From Thauera sp. (GTDB taxonomy: Bacteria; Pseudomonadota; Gammaproteobacteria; Burkholderiales; Rhodocyclaceae), in the NCBI GenBank assembly GCA_024235615.1, contig JACKMB010000001.1, positions 558,001-622,000 of the forward strand: 64,000 bases of DNA. The letters run 5' to 3'. The translations under genes and the position numbers were made by a program. The notes beneath the pieces were generated by a model that saw nothing but the letters and a program-made list of their open reading frames with translations, made no database searches and was not told the origin of the DNA. Position 1 is the first letter of the stretch. The number at the start of each line of letters is the position of its first letter. Shown one piece after another: positions 16,125 to 25,543 of the stretch.

Positions 16125-16988
16125 ATGACACCGTCCGCCCGTCCCGCCCTCGCCTGGATTGCCGCGGCCACGACCGCCCTGGGCATGTTGGCCACGGCCG
16201 CCGCCCCGGCGCTGGCAGCCTCGTCCGTGCCCGCCGCCTCCACGCCGGCCCCCTCCACCAGCACTGCACCTACCGCGGCAGCCGGCACGCAGGCCGACCC
16301 GCTCGACTCGCCGCGCTGGGAGGATATGCGCAAGAGCTTCTTCGCCGACGCCACGGTGGTCTTCGACGAGCGCGTCAGGGTGAGCGGCCCGGCGGTCGCG
16401 GAGGATTCGCTCAACGTCCCGGTCAGCGTCGATGCAAGCGGGTTGCCCGCGGTGGAAGAGCTGATCGTGTTCGCCGACTTCAACCCGATCGTCAAGGCGC
16501 TGCGCTTCGAGCCCGGCGCCGCCCAGCCGCGCCTGGGCTTCCGCATCAAGCTGCAGCAGTCCTCGCCGGTGCGAGCCGCCGCGCGCACGGCCGACGGCGT
16601 GTGGCATGTCGGCGGCGCCTGGGTCACCGCCACCGGCGGCGGCTGCACGCTGCCGTCGGTGGGCTCGGGCTCGCCGGAGTGGCAGGAGCGCCTCAACGAG
16701 GTCAACGGCAAGCTGTGGCCGCGGGTCGACGGCGGCGAGCGCCTGCGCATGCGCATCATCCACCCGATGGACACCGGCCTGGCCGCCGGCATCCCCGCCT
16801 TCCACATCGAGGACATCGTGATCACCGACGCCGAAGGCCGCACGCTGAGCCGCATCCAGCCGCTCGAGCCGGTCTCCGAGAACCCGAGCTTCACGCTCGA
16901 CCTGCGCGCCGCCGCCCCCGGCGCGCGCCTGCACGTGGCCGGCCGCGACAACAACGGCAACCGCATCGACGCCTGGGTGACCCGATGA
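16125..16988 (+). CDS. Quinoprotein-associated SoxYZ-like carrier protein
   Basis: 287 residues with a signal peptide (ALAWIAAATTALGMLATAAAPALAA). An N-terminal SoxY-like domain (residues ~60-170) ends at GGGCTLPS, where the Cys is in the position of the SoxY carrier cysteine. A SoxZ-like immunoglobulin-type domain follows (RMRIIHPMDTGL through FTLDLRAA). Such SoxYZ fusions are repeatedly encoded next to PQQ alcohol dehydrogenases and are proposed to take part in a periplasmic relay; the chemistry is not established. Its stop overlaps the start of the metallohydrolase gene (ATGA). Confidence 0.85.
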   Translation: MTPSARPALAWIAAATTALGMLATAAAPALAASSVPAASTPAPSTSTAPTAAAGTQADPLDSPRWEDMRKSFFADATVVFDERVRVSGPAVAEDSLNVPVSVDASGLPAVEELIVFADFNPIVKALRFEPGAAQPRLGFRIKLQQSSPVRAAARTADGVWHVGGAWVTATGGGCTLPSVGSGSPEWQERLNEVNGKLWPRVDGGERLRMRIIHPMDTGLAAGIPAFHIEDIVITDAEGRTLSRIQPLEPVSENPSFTLDLRAAAPGARLHVAGRDNNGNRIDAWVTR

Positions 16989-18001
16989 GCCGATCCGCCT
17001 CCTCCGCCCCGGCGCTCCACCGCCGCCCTGCCGTCCGCGCGCTGCGGAGCCTGCTCGCCGGGCTGCTCTTTGCGTTGTGCACCCTGCTCGCCATCAGCCC
17101 GCCGGTCCACGCCGAGGACTTCGACTACCGCCTGCAGCCGCGCGAGCTCGCCCCCGGCGCCTGGGTCGTCGTCGGCCTCAAGGAGGATTTCTCCTTCGCC
17201 AACGGCGGCAACATCGTCAACACCGGCTTCATCGTCGGCAGCGAGGGCGTGATCGTCATCGACACCGGCTCGTCGAAGCGCTACGGCGAACAGATGCTCG
17301 CCGCCATCCGCCGCGTCACGCCCCTGCCGATCGTGCTGGTGGTCAACACCCACCAGCACCCCGACCACTTCCTCGGCAATCAGGCCTTCCCGCGCGCCAC
17401 GCTCGCGGCGCTGCCGGAGACCATCGCTGCGATCCGCAGCGAGGGCGAAGGCTTCAACGCCAACATGTACCGCCTCAACGGCGACTGGATGCGCGACACC
17501 GAGGTCGTCGTCCCCGAGCGCGCGCTCGCCGCCGGACGCCAGCGCATCGGCGGGCGCGACGTCGAGCTACGCGCGCTCGGCGGCCACACCGTCGCCGACC
17601 TGGTGGTGATCGACCACGACAGCGGCACGGTGTACGCCGCCGACCTGCTCTTCCACGACCGCACGCCCACCACGCCGCACGCCGACATCGCGCGCTGGCT
17701 GGCCGCGCTCGACACCCTCGAAGGCCTGCCCGCCCGCCGCTGGGTGCCGGGCCACGGCGAGCCCGCGACCGACCTCGCCCCGCTGCGCCAGACCCGCGAC
17801 TACCTCGGCTGGCTGGCGCAAACCATCCGCGCCGGCGCCGAGTCCGGCCAGGACATGACCGAGCTCTTCCAGACCCCGATCCCGCCGCGCTTCGCCGGGC
17901 TGGCGCTGGTCAACGAGGAGTTCCGCCGCTCGGTGGTGCACCTCTTCCCCGCCGCCGAGCGGGCCGTGCTCGAGGCCGCGCGCGCGAAGGCGTCGCGCTG
18001 A
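16985..18001 (+). CDS. Quinoprotein-associated periplasmic zinc metallohydrolase (MBL fold)
   Basis: 338 residues from the ATG that overlaps the preceding stop. An Arg-rich start and hydrophobic segment (SLLAGLLFALCTLLAI) direct export. The metallo-beta-lactamase motif is THQHPDH (Gln replaces the first central residue). Further ligands are seen in LGGHTVAD, with an Asp in YAADLLF, and in PGHGEPATD. Related enzymes accompany SoxYZ-like carriers in PQQ gene clusters (SoxH relatives). The substrate is unknown; by analogy it may be a thioester-like adduct on the carrier. Confidence 0.85.
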   Translation: MSRSASSAPALHRRPAVRALRSLLAGLLFALCTLLAISPPVHAEDFDYRLQPRELAPGAWVVVGLKEDFSFANGGNIVNTGFIVGSEGVIVIDTGSSKRYGEQMLAAIRRVTPLPIVLVVNTHQHPDHFLGNQAFPRATLAALPETIAAIRSEGEGFNANMYRLNGDWMRDTEVVVPERALAAGRQRIGGRDVELRALGGHTVADLVVIDHDSGTVYAADLLFHDRTPTTPHADIARWLAALDTLEGLPARRWVPGHGEPATDLAPLRQTRDYLGWLAQTIRAGAESGQDMTELFQTPIPPRFAGLALVNEEFRRSVVHLFPAAERAVLEAARAKASR

Positions 18002-18166
18002 GCGGGGCGGGACCCGCTCGAACGCGCCGCGATCACACCGATCACGCCGAACACGCCAGTTTGGCAACGCGGGTGCCGCGGTCGCAGCCGCACCGAGCGT
18101 GCGGCGAAGCCGTCGCCGGCGCGGCATGCAGGCGTCAGGCCCGCCGACGCGCGCCGACACGCGGTC

Positions 18167-18640
18167 TCACTGCCCGGCCGGCATCGGTCCGGGCAGCGCA
18201 GACAGCCGACGGGCGGCCTCCTCATCGCCGTTGGCGGCGGCCACCGCCAGCCAGTAGCGCGCCTGCACCGGGTCGGCCGGCACCAGGCGGCCCTCCAGAT
18301 GGAGCAGCCCGAGCCGGTACTGCGCCTTGCTGGAGCCCGCTTCGCCGCCGCGGCGGTAGCGCTCCAGCGCCGCGGCAGGGTCGCGCGGCTCGCCCAGGCC
18401 ATCCTCGGCGAGGATGCCGAGGTGGAACCAGGCCTCCGCCACGCCCGCCTGCGCGAGCGCGCTCCAGATCTCGCGCGCGCTGTCGTAGCGCGCCATCTTG
18501 AACTCGGCGTAGGCCTTGTAGAGGCCGATGCTGGGCCGCGCCACCAGCGCGTCGAGTTCCTCCGGATCGAGCGCGTGCGCCGAGGTGGGGGCCTGTGCAA
18601 TGATCCAGGCGGTCAGCAATCGTGCAACGAGGGGGCGCAT
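18167..18640 (-). CDS. Exported Sel1/TPR-repeat protein
   Basis: 157 residues from the ATG at 18640. After a short signal-like segment (ARLLTAWIIAQAPTSAHAL) come Sel1-type repeats, visible as AEAWFHLGILAEDGLG, KAQYRLGLLHLEG and ARYWLAVAAANGDEEAARRL. Sel1 repeats act as protein-binding scaffolds. It is divergent from the DUF302 gene with only 29 nt between starts. A specific role is not indicated. Confidence 0.8.
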   Translation of the reverse strand: MRPLVARLLTAWIIAQAPTSAHALDPEELDALVARPSIGLYKAYAEFKMARYDSAREIWSALAQAGVAEAWFHLGILAEDGLGEPRDPAAALERYRRGGEAGSSKAQYRLGLLHLEGRLVPADPVQARYWLAVAAANGDEEAARRLSALPGPMPAGQ

Positions 18641-18669
18641 GGCCTTGCGGCTCCGGTCGAGGTGAGGAC

Positions 18670-19296
18670 ATGAACGAAGCAACAAGCGCGCCTGAGGCGC
18701 GGCCGAGCACGGCACCGATCCCTTCACGACCCGGCCTGCGGCCGGCGCGCGCGACCGCGCGAACGCCGCCGCGCAAGCGCACCACAGCCCTGTGCCTGCC
18801 GCGCGCCCGGTTCCTGCTGCGCACCCTGCGCCTGGCCGCCACCTGCGCCGCGTTCGCGTTCGCGTCGGCGACGAGCTTCGCCGCGCCTGGCGAGGGCATC
18901 ATGGTCGAGCACTTCCCCGGCGTGCCCTTCGCCGACCTGCGCGAGGCGCTCGCCGACGCGATCGCCGACGAGGGCCTGAGCGCGCCGGTGGTGAGCCGCT
19001 TCGGCGCCATGCTCGAGCGCACCGCGCCCGACCTCGGCCACGACCCCGCGCTCTACGGCGACGCCGAGATCCTCAGCTTCTGCAGCGCCGGCCTCGCCGC
19101 CCGCCTGGTGGCCGAGGCACGCGAGCACATCGCGCTGTGCCCGCTGTCGATCGCGGTGTACAGTCTGCCGCACACCCCGCGCGACGCCACCCTCGCCTGG
19201 CGCCCGCCGACGCTCGACTCCCCCGGTGGCGACGCCGTACGCGCGCTGATGGCGCGCATCGTGGTCGGCGCCGCGCGCCTCGTCGGGCGCCGCTGA
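18670..19296 (+). CDS. DUF302-type exported protein
   Basis: 208 residues. A long basic N-terminus precedes a signal-like segment (FAFASATSFAAP). The core (IMVEHFPGVPFADLREALADAIADEGL, then AEILSFCSAGLAARLV and the closing IALCPLSIAVYSLP) follows the DUF302 pattern of a small alpha/beta fold. The unusually long, Pro/Arg-rich leader suggests that the true start might be further inside, but no better-supported ATG is seen. It ends 33 nt before the formate dehydrogenase gene, so the two may be co-transcribed. Confidence 0.75.
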   Translation: MNEATSAPEARPSTAPIPSRPGLRPARATARTPPRKRTTALCLPRARFLLRTLRLAATCAAFAFASATSFAAPGEGIMVEHFPGVPFADLREALADAIADEGLSAPVVSRFGAMLERTAPDLGHDPALYGDAEILSFCSAGLAARLVAEAREHIALCPLSIAVYSLPHTPRDATLAWRPPTLDSPGGDAVRALMARIVVGAARLVGRR

Positions 19297-19329
19297 GCCC
19301 GCGCCCGCCGCACTCCGGATCCGATCGCC

Positions 19330-22300
19330 ATGCCTTCTGCCTCCCCCTCATCGCTCCAGGCCGCCACCGGTCGCCGCACCCGTCCCGGCCTGCGCGGCCG
19401 CCAGACCGACCCCGCCGCGCTCAACGAGCTCGAGACCCTGCTCGCCGGCGCCCGCCGCGATCGCGACGAGCTCATCGAGCACCTGCATGCGCTGCAGGAC
19501 CGCTTCGGCCACCTCTCGCTGCGCCACCTGCGCGCGCTCGCCGACTGGATGAACCTGCCGATGGCCGAGGTGTACGAGACCGCCACCTTCTACGCCCACT
19601 TCGACGTGGTGCGCGAGGGCGAGCCCGCGCCGCCGGCGCTCACCGTGCGCGTGTGCGACTCGCTGCCCTGCCAGCTCGCCGGCGCGCAGGCGCTGCGGGC
19701 GGCGCTCGACGCCGAGCTCGACCCGGCACACATCCGCGTGCTGCGCGCGCCCTGCATGGGGCGCTGCGAGCAGGCCCCGGTCGCCCAGCTCGGTCGCCGC
19801 CACCTGACCCACGCCACCCCGGCCACGGTCGGGGCTGCGCTCGCGCACGGCGACTTCGAACCCGAGCCCATCGCCTGGCAGCGCCTCGCCGCCTATCGCG
19901 CCGCCGGCGGCTACGCCCTGGTGCAGCGCCTGCGCAGCGGCGCGACCACCATCGACGCGCTTCAGACCCGGCTCGCCGAAGCCGGCCTGCGCGGGCTGGG
20001 CGGCGCCGGCTTCCCGACCGCGCGCAAGTGGCAGGCGGTGCGCGCCGGCGCCGCGCCGCGCTACCTCGTGGTCAACGCCGACGAAGGCGAGCCGGGCACC
20101 TTCAAGGACCGCCACTATCTGGAGACCGCGCCGCACCGGGTGCTCGAAGGCGCGCTGGCGAGCGCGCTCGCCATCGACGCGGCGGCGATCTACCTCTACC
20201 TGCGCGACGAATACCCCGGCCTGCACGCGGTACTGCGCGAGGCGATCGGCGAGCTCGAGGCCGCCGGCCTCGCCGCGCCCGGCTTCATCGTGCTGCGTCG
20301 CGGCGCCGGCGCCTACATCTGCGGCGAGGAGTCGGCGCTGATCGAGTCGCTCGAAGGCAAGCCGGGCAAGCCGCGCCACCGCCCGCCCTTCGTCGCCGAG
20401 CTCGGCCTCTTCGGCCGCCCCACGCTGGTGAACAACGTCGAGACCCTGTACTGGATCCCGCTGCTCGCCGCCGGCGCTCCCTTCGCCGGCGAGGGCCGGC
20501 GCGGGCGCAGCGGGCTGCGCAGCTTCTCGGTGTCGGGGCGGGTGAACAAGCCCGGCGTGCACCTGGCCCCCGCCGGCATCACGCTGCGCGAGCTGGTGGA
20601 CGAGCACTGCGGCGGCATGCAGCCCGGCCATCGCCTGCTCGCCTACCTGCCCGGCGGCGCCTCGGGCGGCATCCTCCCCGCCGCGCTCGCCGACCTCCCG
20701 CTCGACTTCGACACCCTGCAGCCCCACGGCTGCTTCATCGGCTCGGCGGCGATCATCGTGCTCTCGGACCAGGACGAACTGCGCGCCGTCGCCGACAACC
20801 TGCTCGCCTTCTTCGCCGACGAGTCCTGCGGCCAATGCACGCCCTGCCGCCTCGGCACCGAGAAGCTGCTCGAACAGGTCCGCGCCGACGACTGGGACCT
20901 CGCGCGCCTCCAGTCCCTCGCGCAGACCCTGCGCGACGCATCCATCTGCGGCCTCGGCCAGGCCGCACCGAATCCGGTCGCGAGCCTGCTGCGTTTCTTC
21001 CCCGCCGAGCTCGCGCGCGCGGGCACCACGCTGCACGAGACCCCGCCCCCTGCAACGCCGATCGACCACCCCACGTCGCCGATGGGCCCCCGAACGCCGG
21101 CGATCGACCACCCTGTAGGAGCGGCGGCAGCCGCGAGCCTTTCGCCCTCGCCGGGCGACATCGTGAACACCGACGCAGACGCAATCGGCAGCAGCATTCC
21201 GCCCGACCGTCCGTCCGTTTCACCGACGACGGGCGGGGAACAAGCCAAAAGCTCGCGGCTGCCGCCGCTCCTACAGAAACAGGACGCGGTGCATCCCGGC
21301 CTGCGGGAGGCGACCGTTGCTGCCTTCGAGATCACGCTGGACGACGTTCCGGTGCAGGCCTTCCCCGGCGAAACCCTGTGGCAGGTCGCGCTGCGCGCCG
21401 GCGAGCGCATCCCCCACCTGTGCTTCAAGGACGCCCCCGGCTATCGCGGCGACGGCAACTGCCGCGCCTGCATGGTCGAGATCGAGGGCGAGCGCACCCT
21501 GGCCGCCTCCTGCATCCGTGAAGCGCGGGCGGGCATGGTGGTGCACAGCGCGAGCTCGGCGCGCGCCCGGCAAGCGCGCGAGGGGGTGCTCGAACTGCTG
21601 CTCGAGCACCAGCCGGCGCGCGCGGACAGCCCGGACCGCTCCAGCCATTTCTGGGAACTGGTCGAGCAGATGCGGCTGCCCGCCGCGGCGGCCACGGACG
21701 CGGCCACTGACGCGCCCGCGCCCCGCCCGGCCGACCGCTCCCACCCCGCCATCCACGTCGCGCTGGACGCCTGCATCACCTGCGGCCTGTGCGTGCGCGC
21801 CTGCCGCGAGGTGCAGGTGAACGACGTCATCGGCCTCGCCCACCGCGGCGCGCGCGCGACGATCGTGTTCGACTTCGACGACCCGATGGGCGACAGCAGC
21901 TGCGTGGCCTGCGGCGAGTGCGTGCAGGCCTGCCCCACCGGCGCGCTGATGCCGGCCAGCCTGATCGACGCGGACGGCCGCGGCGACTCGGCCTGCGCCG
22001 AGCGCAAGGTGGATTCGGTGTGCCCCTACTGCGGCGTGGGCTGCCAGCTCACCTACCACATCCGGGACGAGCGCATCCTCTTCGTCGAGGGCCGCAACGG
22101 CCCGGCCAACGAGAACCGCCTGTGCGTCAAGGGCCGCTTCGGCTTCGACTACCCCAACCACCACGGCCGCCTGACGACCCCGCTGATCCGTCGCGCGGGC
22201 TCGCCCAAGGGCGTGGATCCGGCCTTCGACCCAGCCAGCCCGCTCAGCCACTTCCGCCCGGCAAGCTGGGACGAGGCGCTCGACTTCGCCGCCGCCGGCC

Positions 22301-24081
22301 TGCGCCGCCTGCTCGACGCCCACGGCCCCGGCGTGCTCGCCGGCTTCGGCAGCGCGAAGTGCTCGAACGAGGAGGCCTGGCTGTTCCAGAAGCTGGTGCG
22401 CACCGGCTTCGGCTCCAACAACGTCGACCACTGCACCCGGCTGTGCCACGCCAGCTCGGTCGCCGCGCTGATGGAGTGCATCGGCTCGGGCGCGGTCACC
22501 GCCTCCTTCATGCAGGCGGCGCAGGCCGACGTGGTCATCCTCACCGGCTGCAACCCTACGGTGAACCACCCCGTCGCCGCCACCTGGTTCAAGCAGGCCG
22601 CCAAGCGCGGCACCAAGCTGATCGTGCTCGACCCGCGCGGCCTGGTGCTCGGCCAGCACGCCCACCGCATGGTGCGCTTCACGCCGGGGGGCGACGTCGC
22701 GCTCTTCAACGCCATGCTCCACGTCATCATCGGCGAGGGCCTGTGCAACCGCGACTTCATCGCCGCGCGCACCGAGGGCTTCGAGGCGCTCGCCGCCCAC
22801 GTCGCGCCGATGACGCCCGAGGCCATGGCGCCGCTGTGCGGCGTGGCGGCGGACGAGATCCGCGACATCGCCCGCCTGTATGCGAACGCCGAACGCGCGA
22901 TGATCTTCTGGGGCATGGGCATCTCGCAGCATGTGCACGGCACCGACAACGCGCGCTGCCTGATCGCGCTCGCGCTCGCCACCGGCCACGTCGGCCGCCC
23001 CGGCACCGGCCTGCACCCGCTGCGCGGGCAGAACAACGTGCAGGGCGCCTCGGATGCCGGCCTCATCCCGATGGTGCTGCCCGACTACCGCCCGGTGGGC
23101 GACGCGCAGTACCGCGCCGCCTTCGAGGAGCTGTGGGCGACGCCGCTCCCCGCCCAGCCCGGCCTCACCGTGGTCGAGACCATGGACGCGATCGCCGCCG
23201 GAAAGGTACGCGGCATGTACATCCTGGGCGAGAACCCGGCGATGTCCGACCCCGACCTCCACCACACCCGCGCCGCGCTCGCCAGGCTCGAGCACCTGGT
23301 CGTGCAGGACCTCTTCGTGACCGAGACCGCGCAGTTCGCCGACGTGATCCTGCCCGCCTCGGCCTGGCCCGAGAAGGACGGCACCGTCACCAACACCAAC
23401 CGCCAGATCCAGCTCGGCCGCGCCGCCGTGGCGCTGCCCGGCGAGGCGCGACCGGACTGGTGGATCATCCAGCAGCTCGCCCGCCGCCTCGGCCTCGACT
23501 GGGACTACGCCCACCCGCGCGAGGTCTTCGCCGAGATGAAGCGCGCGATGCGCTCGCTCGACCACATCGACTGGGCGCGGCTGGAGCGCGAGGGCGCGGT
23601 CACGACCCCCTGCGCGGCCGACGACGCGCAGGGCAAGGACGTGGTCTTCGACGACCGCTTCCCCACCGCGAGCGGACGCGCGCGCTTCCGCCCCGCCGTG
23701 CCGCTACCGCCCGACGAGCCTGTCGACGCCGCCTGGCCCACGGTGCTGATCACCGGCCGCCAGCTCGAGCACTGGCACACCGGCGCGATGACTCGGCGCA
23801 GCGCGGTGCTCGACGCGCTCGAGCCGGCCGCCGTCGCCACGCTGGCCCCCGGCGAGCTCGCCCGCCTCGGCCTCGCCCCCGGCGCCGCGCTGACGATCGA
23901 GACCCGCCGCGGCCGCATCACGCTCGCCGCGCGCGCCGACCCGCTGATGCCCGAGGGCATGGTCTTCGTGCCCTTCTGCTACGTGGAGGCGGCGGCGAAC
24001 CTGCTCACCAACCCGGCGCTCGACCCCTACGGAAAGATTCCGGAGTTCAAGTACGCGGCCTGCCGGCTCGCCCCCGGGTGA
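19330..24081 (+). CDS. NAD-type formate dehydrogenase, beta and alpha subunits fused in one polypeptide
   Basis: 1583 residues. Residues ~20-180 are NuoE/FdsG-like ([2Fe-2S] cysteines in CDSLPC and CMGRC). Residues ~200-575 are NuoF/FdsB-like (GLGGAGFPTARKW for FMN/NADH, [4Fe-4S] motif SCGQCTPCR with the later Cys in SICGLG). A low-complexity linker (~576-655) holds a REP pair. Then follows the alpha subunit: N-terminal [2Fe-2S] (CFKDAPGYRGDGNCRAC), two 4Fe-4S motifs (CITCGLCVRAC, CVACGECVQAC), a further cluster motif (CPYCGVGC) and the Mo/W ligand Cys in HCTRLCHASS (not selenocysteine). It oxidises formate to CO2 with NAD+. Lengths match the separate ~577 and ~989-residue subunits of Methylorubrum-type FDH1, here joined without a stop. 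Confidence 0.9.
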   Translation: MPSASPSSLQAATGRRTRPGLRGRQTDPAALNELETLLAGARRDRDELIEHLHALQDRFGHLSLRHLRALADWMNLPMAEVYETATFYAHFDVVREGEPAPPALTVRVCDSLPCQLAGAQALRAALDAELDPAHIRVLRAPCMGRCEQAPVAQLGRRHLTHATPATVGAALAHGDFEPEPIAWQRLAAYRAAGGYALVQRLRSGATTIDALQTRLAEAGLRGLGGAGFPTARKWQAVRAGAAPRYLVVNADEGEPGTFKDRHYLETAPHRVLEGALASALAIDAAAIYLYLRDEYPGLHAVLREAIGELEAAGLAAPGFIVLRRGAGAYICGEESALIESLEGKPGKPRHRPPFVAELGLFGRPTLVNNVETLYWIPLLAAGAPFAGEGRRGRSGLRSFSVSGRVNKPGVHLAPAGITLRELVDEHCGGMQPGHRLLAYLPGGASGGILPAALADLPLDFDTLQPHGCFIGSAAIIVLSDQDELRAVADNLLAFFADESCGQCTPCRLGTEKLLEQVRADDWDLARLQSLAQTLRDASICGLGQAAPNPVASLLRFFPAELARAGTTLHETPPPATPIDHPTSPMGPRTPAIDHPVGAAAAASLSPSPGDIVNTDADAIGSSIPPDRPSVSPTTGGEQAKSSRLPPLLQKQDAVHPGLREATVAAFEITLDDVPVQAFPGETLWQVALRAGERIPHLCFKDAPGYRGDGNCRACMVEIEGERTLAASCIREARAGMVVHSASSARARQAREGVLELLLEHQPARADSPDRSSHFWELVEQMRLPAAAATDAATDAPAPRPADRSHPAIHVALDACITCGLCVRACREVQVNDVIGLAHRGARATIVFDFDDPMGDSSCVACGECVQACPTGALMPASLIDADGRGDSACAERKVDSVCPYCGVGCQLTYHIRDERILFVEGRNGPANENRLCVKGRFGFDYPNHHGRLTTPLIRRAGSPKGVDPAFDPASPLSHFRPASWDEALDFAAAGLRRLLDAHGPGVLAGFGSAKCSNEEAWLFQKLVRTGFGSNNVDHCTRLCHASSVAALMECIGSGAVTASFMQAAQADVVILTGCNPTVNHPVAATWFKQAAKRGTKLIVLDPRGLVLGQHAHRMVRFTPGGDVALFNAMLHVIIGEGLCNRDFIAARTEGFEALAAHVAPMTPEAMAPLCGVAADEIRDIARLYANAERAMIFWGMGISQHVHGTDNARCLIALALATGHVGRPGTGLHPLRGQNNVQGASDAGLIPMVLPDYRPVGDAQYRAAFEELWATPLPAQPGLTVVETMDAIAAGKVRGMYILGENPAMSDPDLHHTRAALARLEHLVVQDLFVTETAQFADVILPASAWPEKDGTVTNTNRQIQLGRAAVALPGEARPDWWIIQQLARRLGLDWDYAHPREVFAEMKRAMRSLDHIDWARLEREGAVTTPCAADDAQGKDVVFDDRFPTASGRARFRPAVPLPPDEPVDAAWPTVLITGRQLEHWHTGAMTRRSAVLDALEPAAVATLAPGELARLGLAPGAALTIETRRGRITLAARADPLMPEGMVFVPFCYVEAAANLLTNPALDPYGKIPEFKYAACRLAPG
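21114..21275. repeat. Inverted REP pair inside the formate dehydrogenase coding sequence
   Basis: A 24-bp core beginning TGTAGGAGCGGCGGCAGCCG (21114-21137) has its exact inverted copy at 21252-21275. The reading frame passes through both cores and the 114-nt spacer, encoding an Ala/Ser/Pro-rich stretch (GAAAAASLSPSP and later SSRLPPLLQ). It coincides with the junction between the beta and alpha domains. Confidence 0.9.
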
Positions 24082-24154
24082 GCACACCCGTTCCGCCCGC
24101 GCCGCCGATCGCGACTTGCGTCGCTCCTACGAAATCCGGGGCGCGGCGGAGGGG

Positions 24155-25543
24155 CTATCGGGCCCCTGATCCCATCTGGCTCCACAGGGCGTTCATCCGC
24201 GCCGCGAAGCGCTCGGGCGAGGCGATCAGCGGCGGCTCGCCCTCGCCTCTCGCGGCCTTCACGCCGCCTGCGAGGGCGCGGCGCACGACATCGTCGATCA
24301 CGGTGAACACGAAGCTGCGCACCTTCTGGTTGAAGATGTCGTTGTGGTCCGTCATCACCGACTTGTCGGTCTTGATGAAATACAGCGGGTAGTGCGCCGG
24401 CAGTGGACCAATCGTAGGCTGGCCCGACAGCGTGGTCCATCCCATCGGCCGGCATCGCTCGCCCGCGGCCTCGCAGGTGTCGAGCGTGAAGCGCAAGGCG
24501 TCGCCCTCTCCATCCGCGTGCAGGCGATGGGTGAGGAAGGGCGCGAAGTTGCCCGCCGTGGTGGCGTCGAGATGGCGCTCGCGCAGGGGCAGCGGCTGCT
24601 CCGGCGCCCTGCGGTCGTGGTAGTAGGAACGCTGAAGGTCGGCCTGCCGCCACGTCGCCAACCCGATCGTCTGGCCCGCCGGGAAGGCGTAATGCGTGGC
24701 TGCGTCCGCGTCCGAGCTGATCGAGATGAACAGCGGCAGCTGGTCCCGCGCGTACGGCCGCTGCAGCGCCGCCTCCACGAACGGCAGGGCCTGGTTGGCC
24801 TCGATCGCCGGGTTCAGCACCAGCACTCCATCCGCGAAGACGCGCGCGCGCTCGTCGTCCGCGCGGTTGGTCACACGCTCGGTGATCAGGTCGGAGAGCG
24901 CACGCACCACGATCGCGCCCCCGAAGCTGTGGCCGACCACCACCATCACGTTGCGCGCCTCGCCGGCCGTGATCCGGTCGAGGTCGAGCAGCAGGCGCGT
25001 GACCCCGCCGCTCCCGAGCTCCTCCGCGACCGCCTTGCGATCCCAGAAGGTCAGCTCCTTCAACAAGGGCAGCTCGATGCTGGCGCCACGCCAGCCGACA
25101 TAGACGCCGACGAGGCGGCGCGAACCCAGCGCCGTCCCCGCGAAGGAACTGCCGAGCACCCCCGTCATCGTCTCCAGCGAATCCTTGAAGCTGAGCACGT
25201 TCGGATCGTCCTCGCTGGCGTTGTGCTTCCATCCGTGCACGAACACGATCAGCACCACGCCGTCCGCACGCGCCTTGGCCGCGATCTTCGCCAGCACGGC
25301 CTCGACCCTTGCGTCGTCGAAGGCGTTGCCGCGCTCGCTGAACTCGGCGAAGGCGAGGTCGAAGCGCTCGAACTCCTGGTAGGCGCTGCTGCGACACGCC
25401 GGCGAATCTGGGTCGGTCCTGCACGCCCCGCCGTCCTCCGATGTCGTGTGATAGGGCGCGTTCGACGCACACGCGGCCGTCAGGCACGCGCCCAGCGCGC
25501 CGAGAATTCGCTTGCCGATCGAGGTGCTGCCCGCCTGGTCCAT
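24155..25543 (-). CDS. Alpha/beta-hydrolase lipoprotein of unknown substrate
   Basis: 462 residues. The start contains a lipobox-like LTAACAS (Cys near residue 25), so it is probably a lipoprotein. The alpha/beta hydrolase core shows the oxyanion strand VLIVFVHGWKHN (~residue 97), nucleophile elbow VVGHSFGGA (~residue 203) and a later region with candidate acid and His residues (THRLHADGEG). It resembles large esterase-like proteins with a lipase-type Ser motif; no substrate can be named. It is divergent from the acidic outer-membrane-like gene, about 200 nt apart, and convergent with the formate dehydrogenase gene, where a degenerate REP half lies at ~24115-24135. Confidence 0.7.
   Translation of the reverse strand: MDQAGSTSIGKRILGALGACLTAACASNAPYHTTSEDGGACRTDPDSPACRSSAYQEFERFDLAFAEFSERGNAFDDARVEAVLAKIAAKARADGVVLIVFVHGWKHNASEDDPNVLSFKDSLETMTGVLGSSFAGTALGSRRLVGVYVGWRGASIELPLLKELTFWDRKAVAEELGSGGVTRLLLDLDRITAGEARNVMVVVGHSFGGAIVVRALSDLITERVTNRADDERARVFADGVLVLNPAIEANQALPFVEAALQRPYARDQLPLFISISSDADAATHYAFPAGQTIGLATWRQADLQRSYYHDRRAPEQPLPLRERHLDATTAGNFAPFLTHRLHADGEGDALRFTLDTCEAAGERCRPMGWTTLSGQPTIGPLPAHYPLYFIKTDKSVMTDHNDIFNQKVRSFVFTVIDDVVRRALAGGVKAARGEGEPPLIASPERFAARMNALWSQMGSGAR

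Noticed and set aside
15638..18001. A 787-codon frame ending with the metallohydrolase
   Set aside because: The upstream part overlaps the SoxYZ-like gene and promoters; the real start is the ATGA overlap at 16985.
22430..22470. Selenocysteine formate dehydrogenase
   Set aside because: The active-site codon is Cys (HCTRLCHASS) and no in-frame TGA is present.
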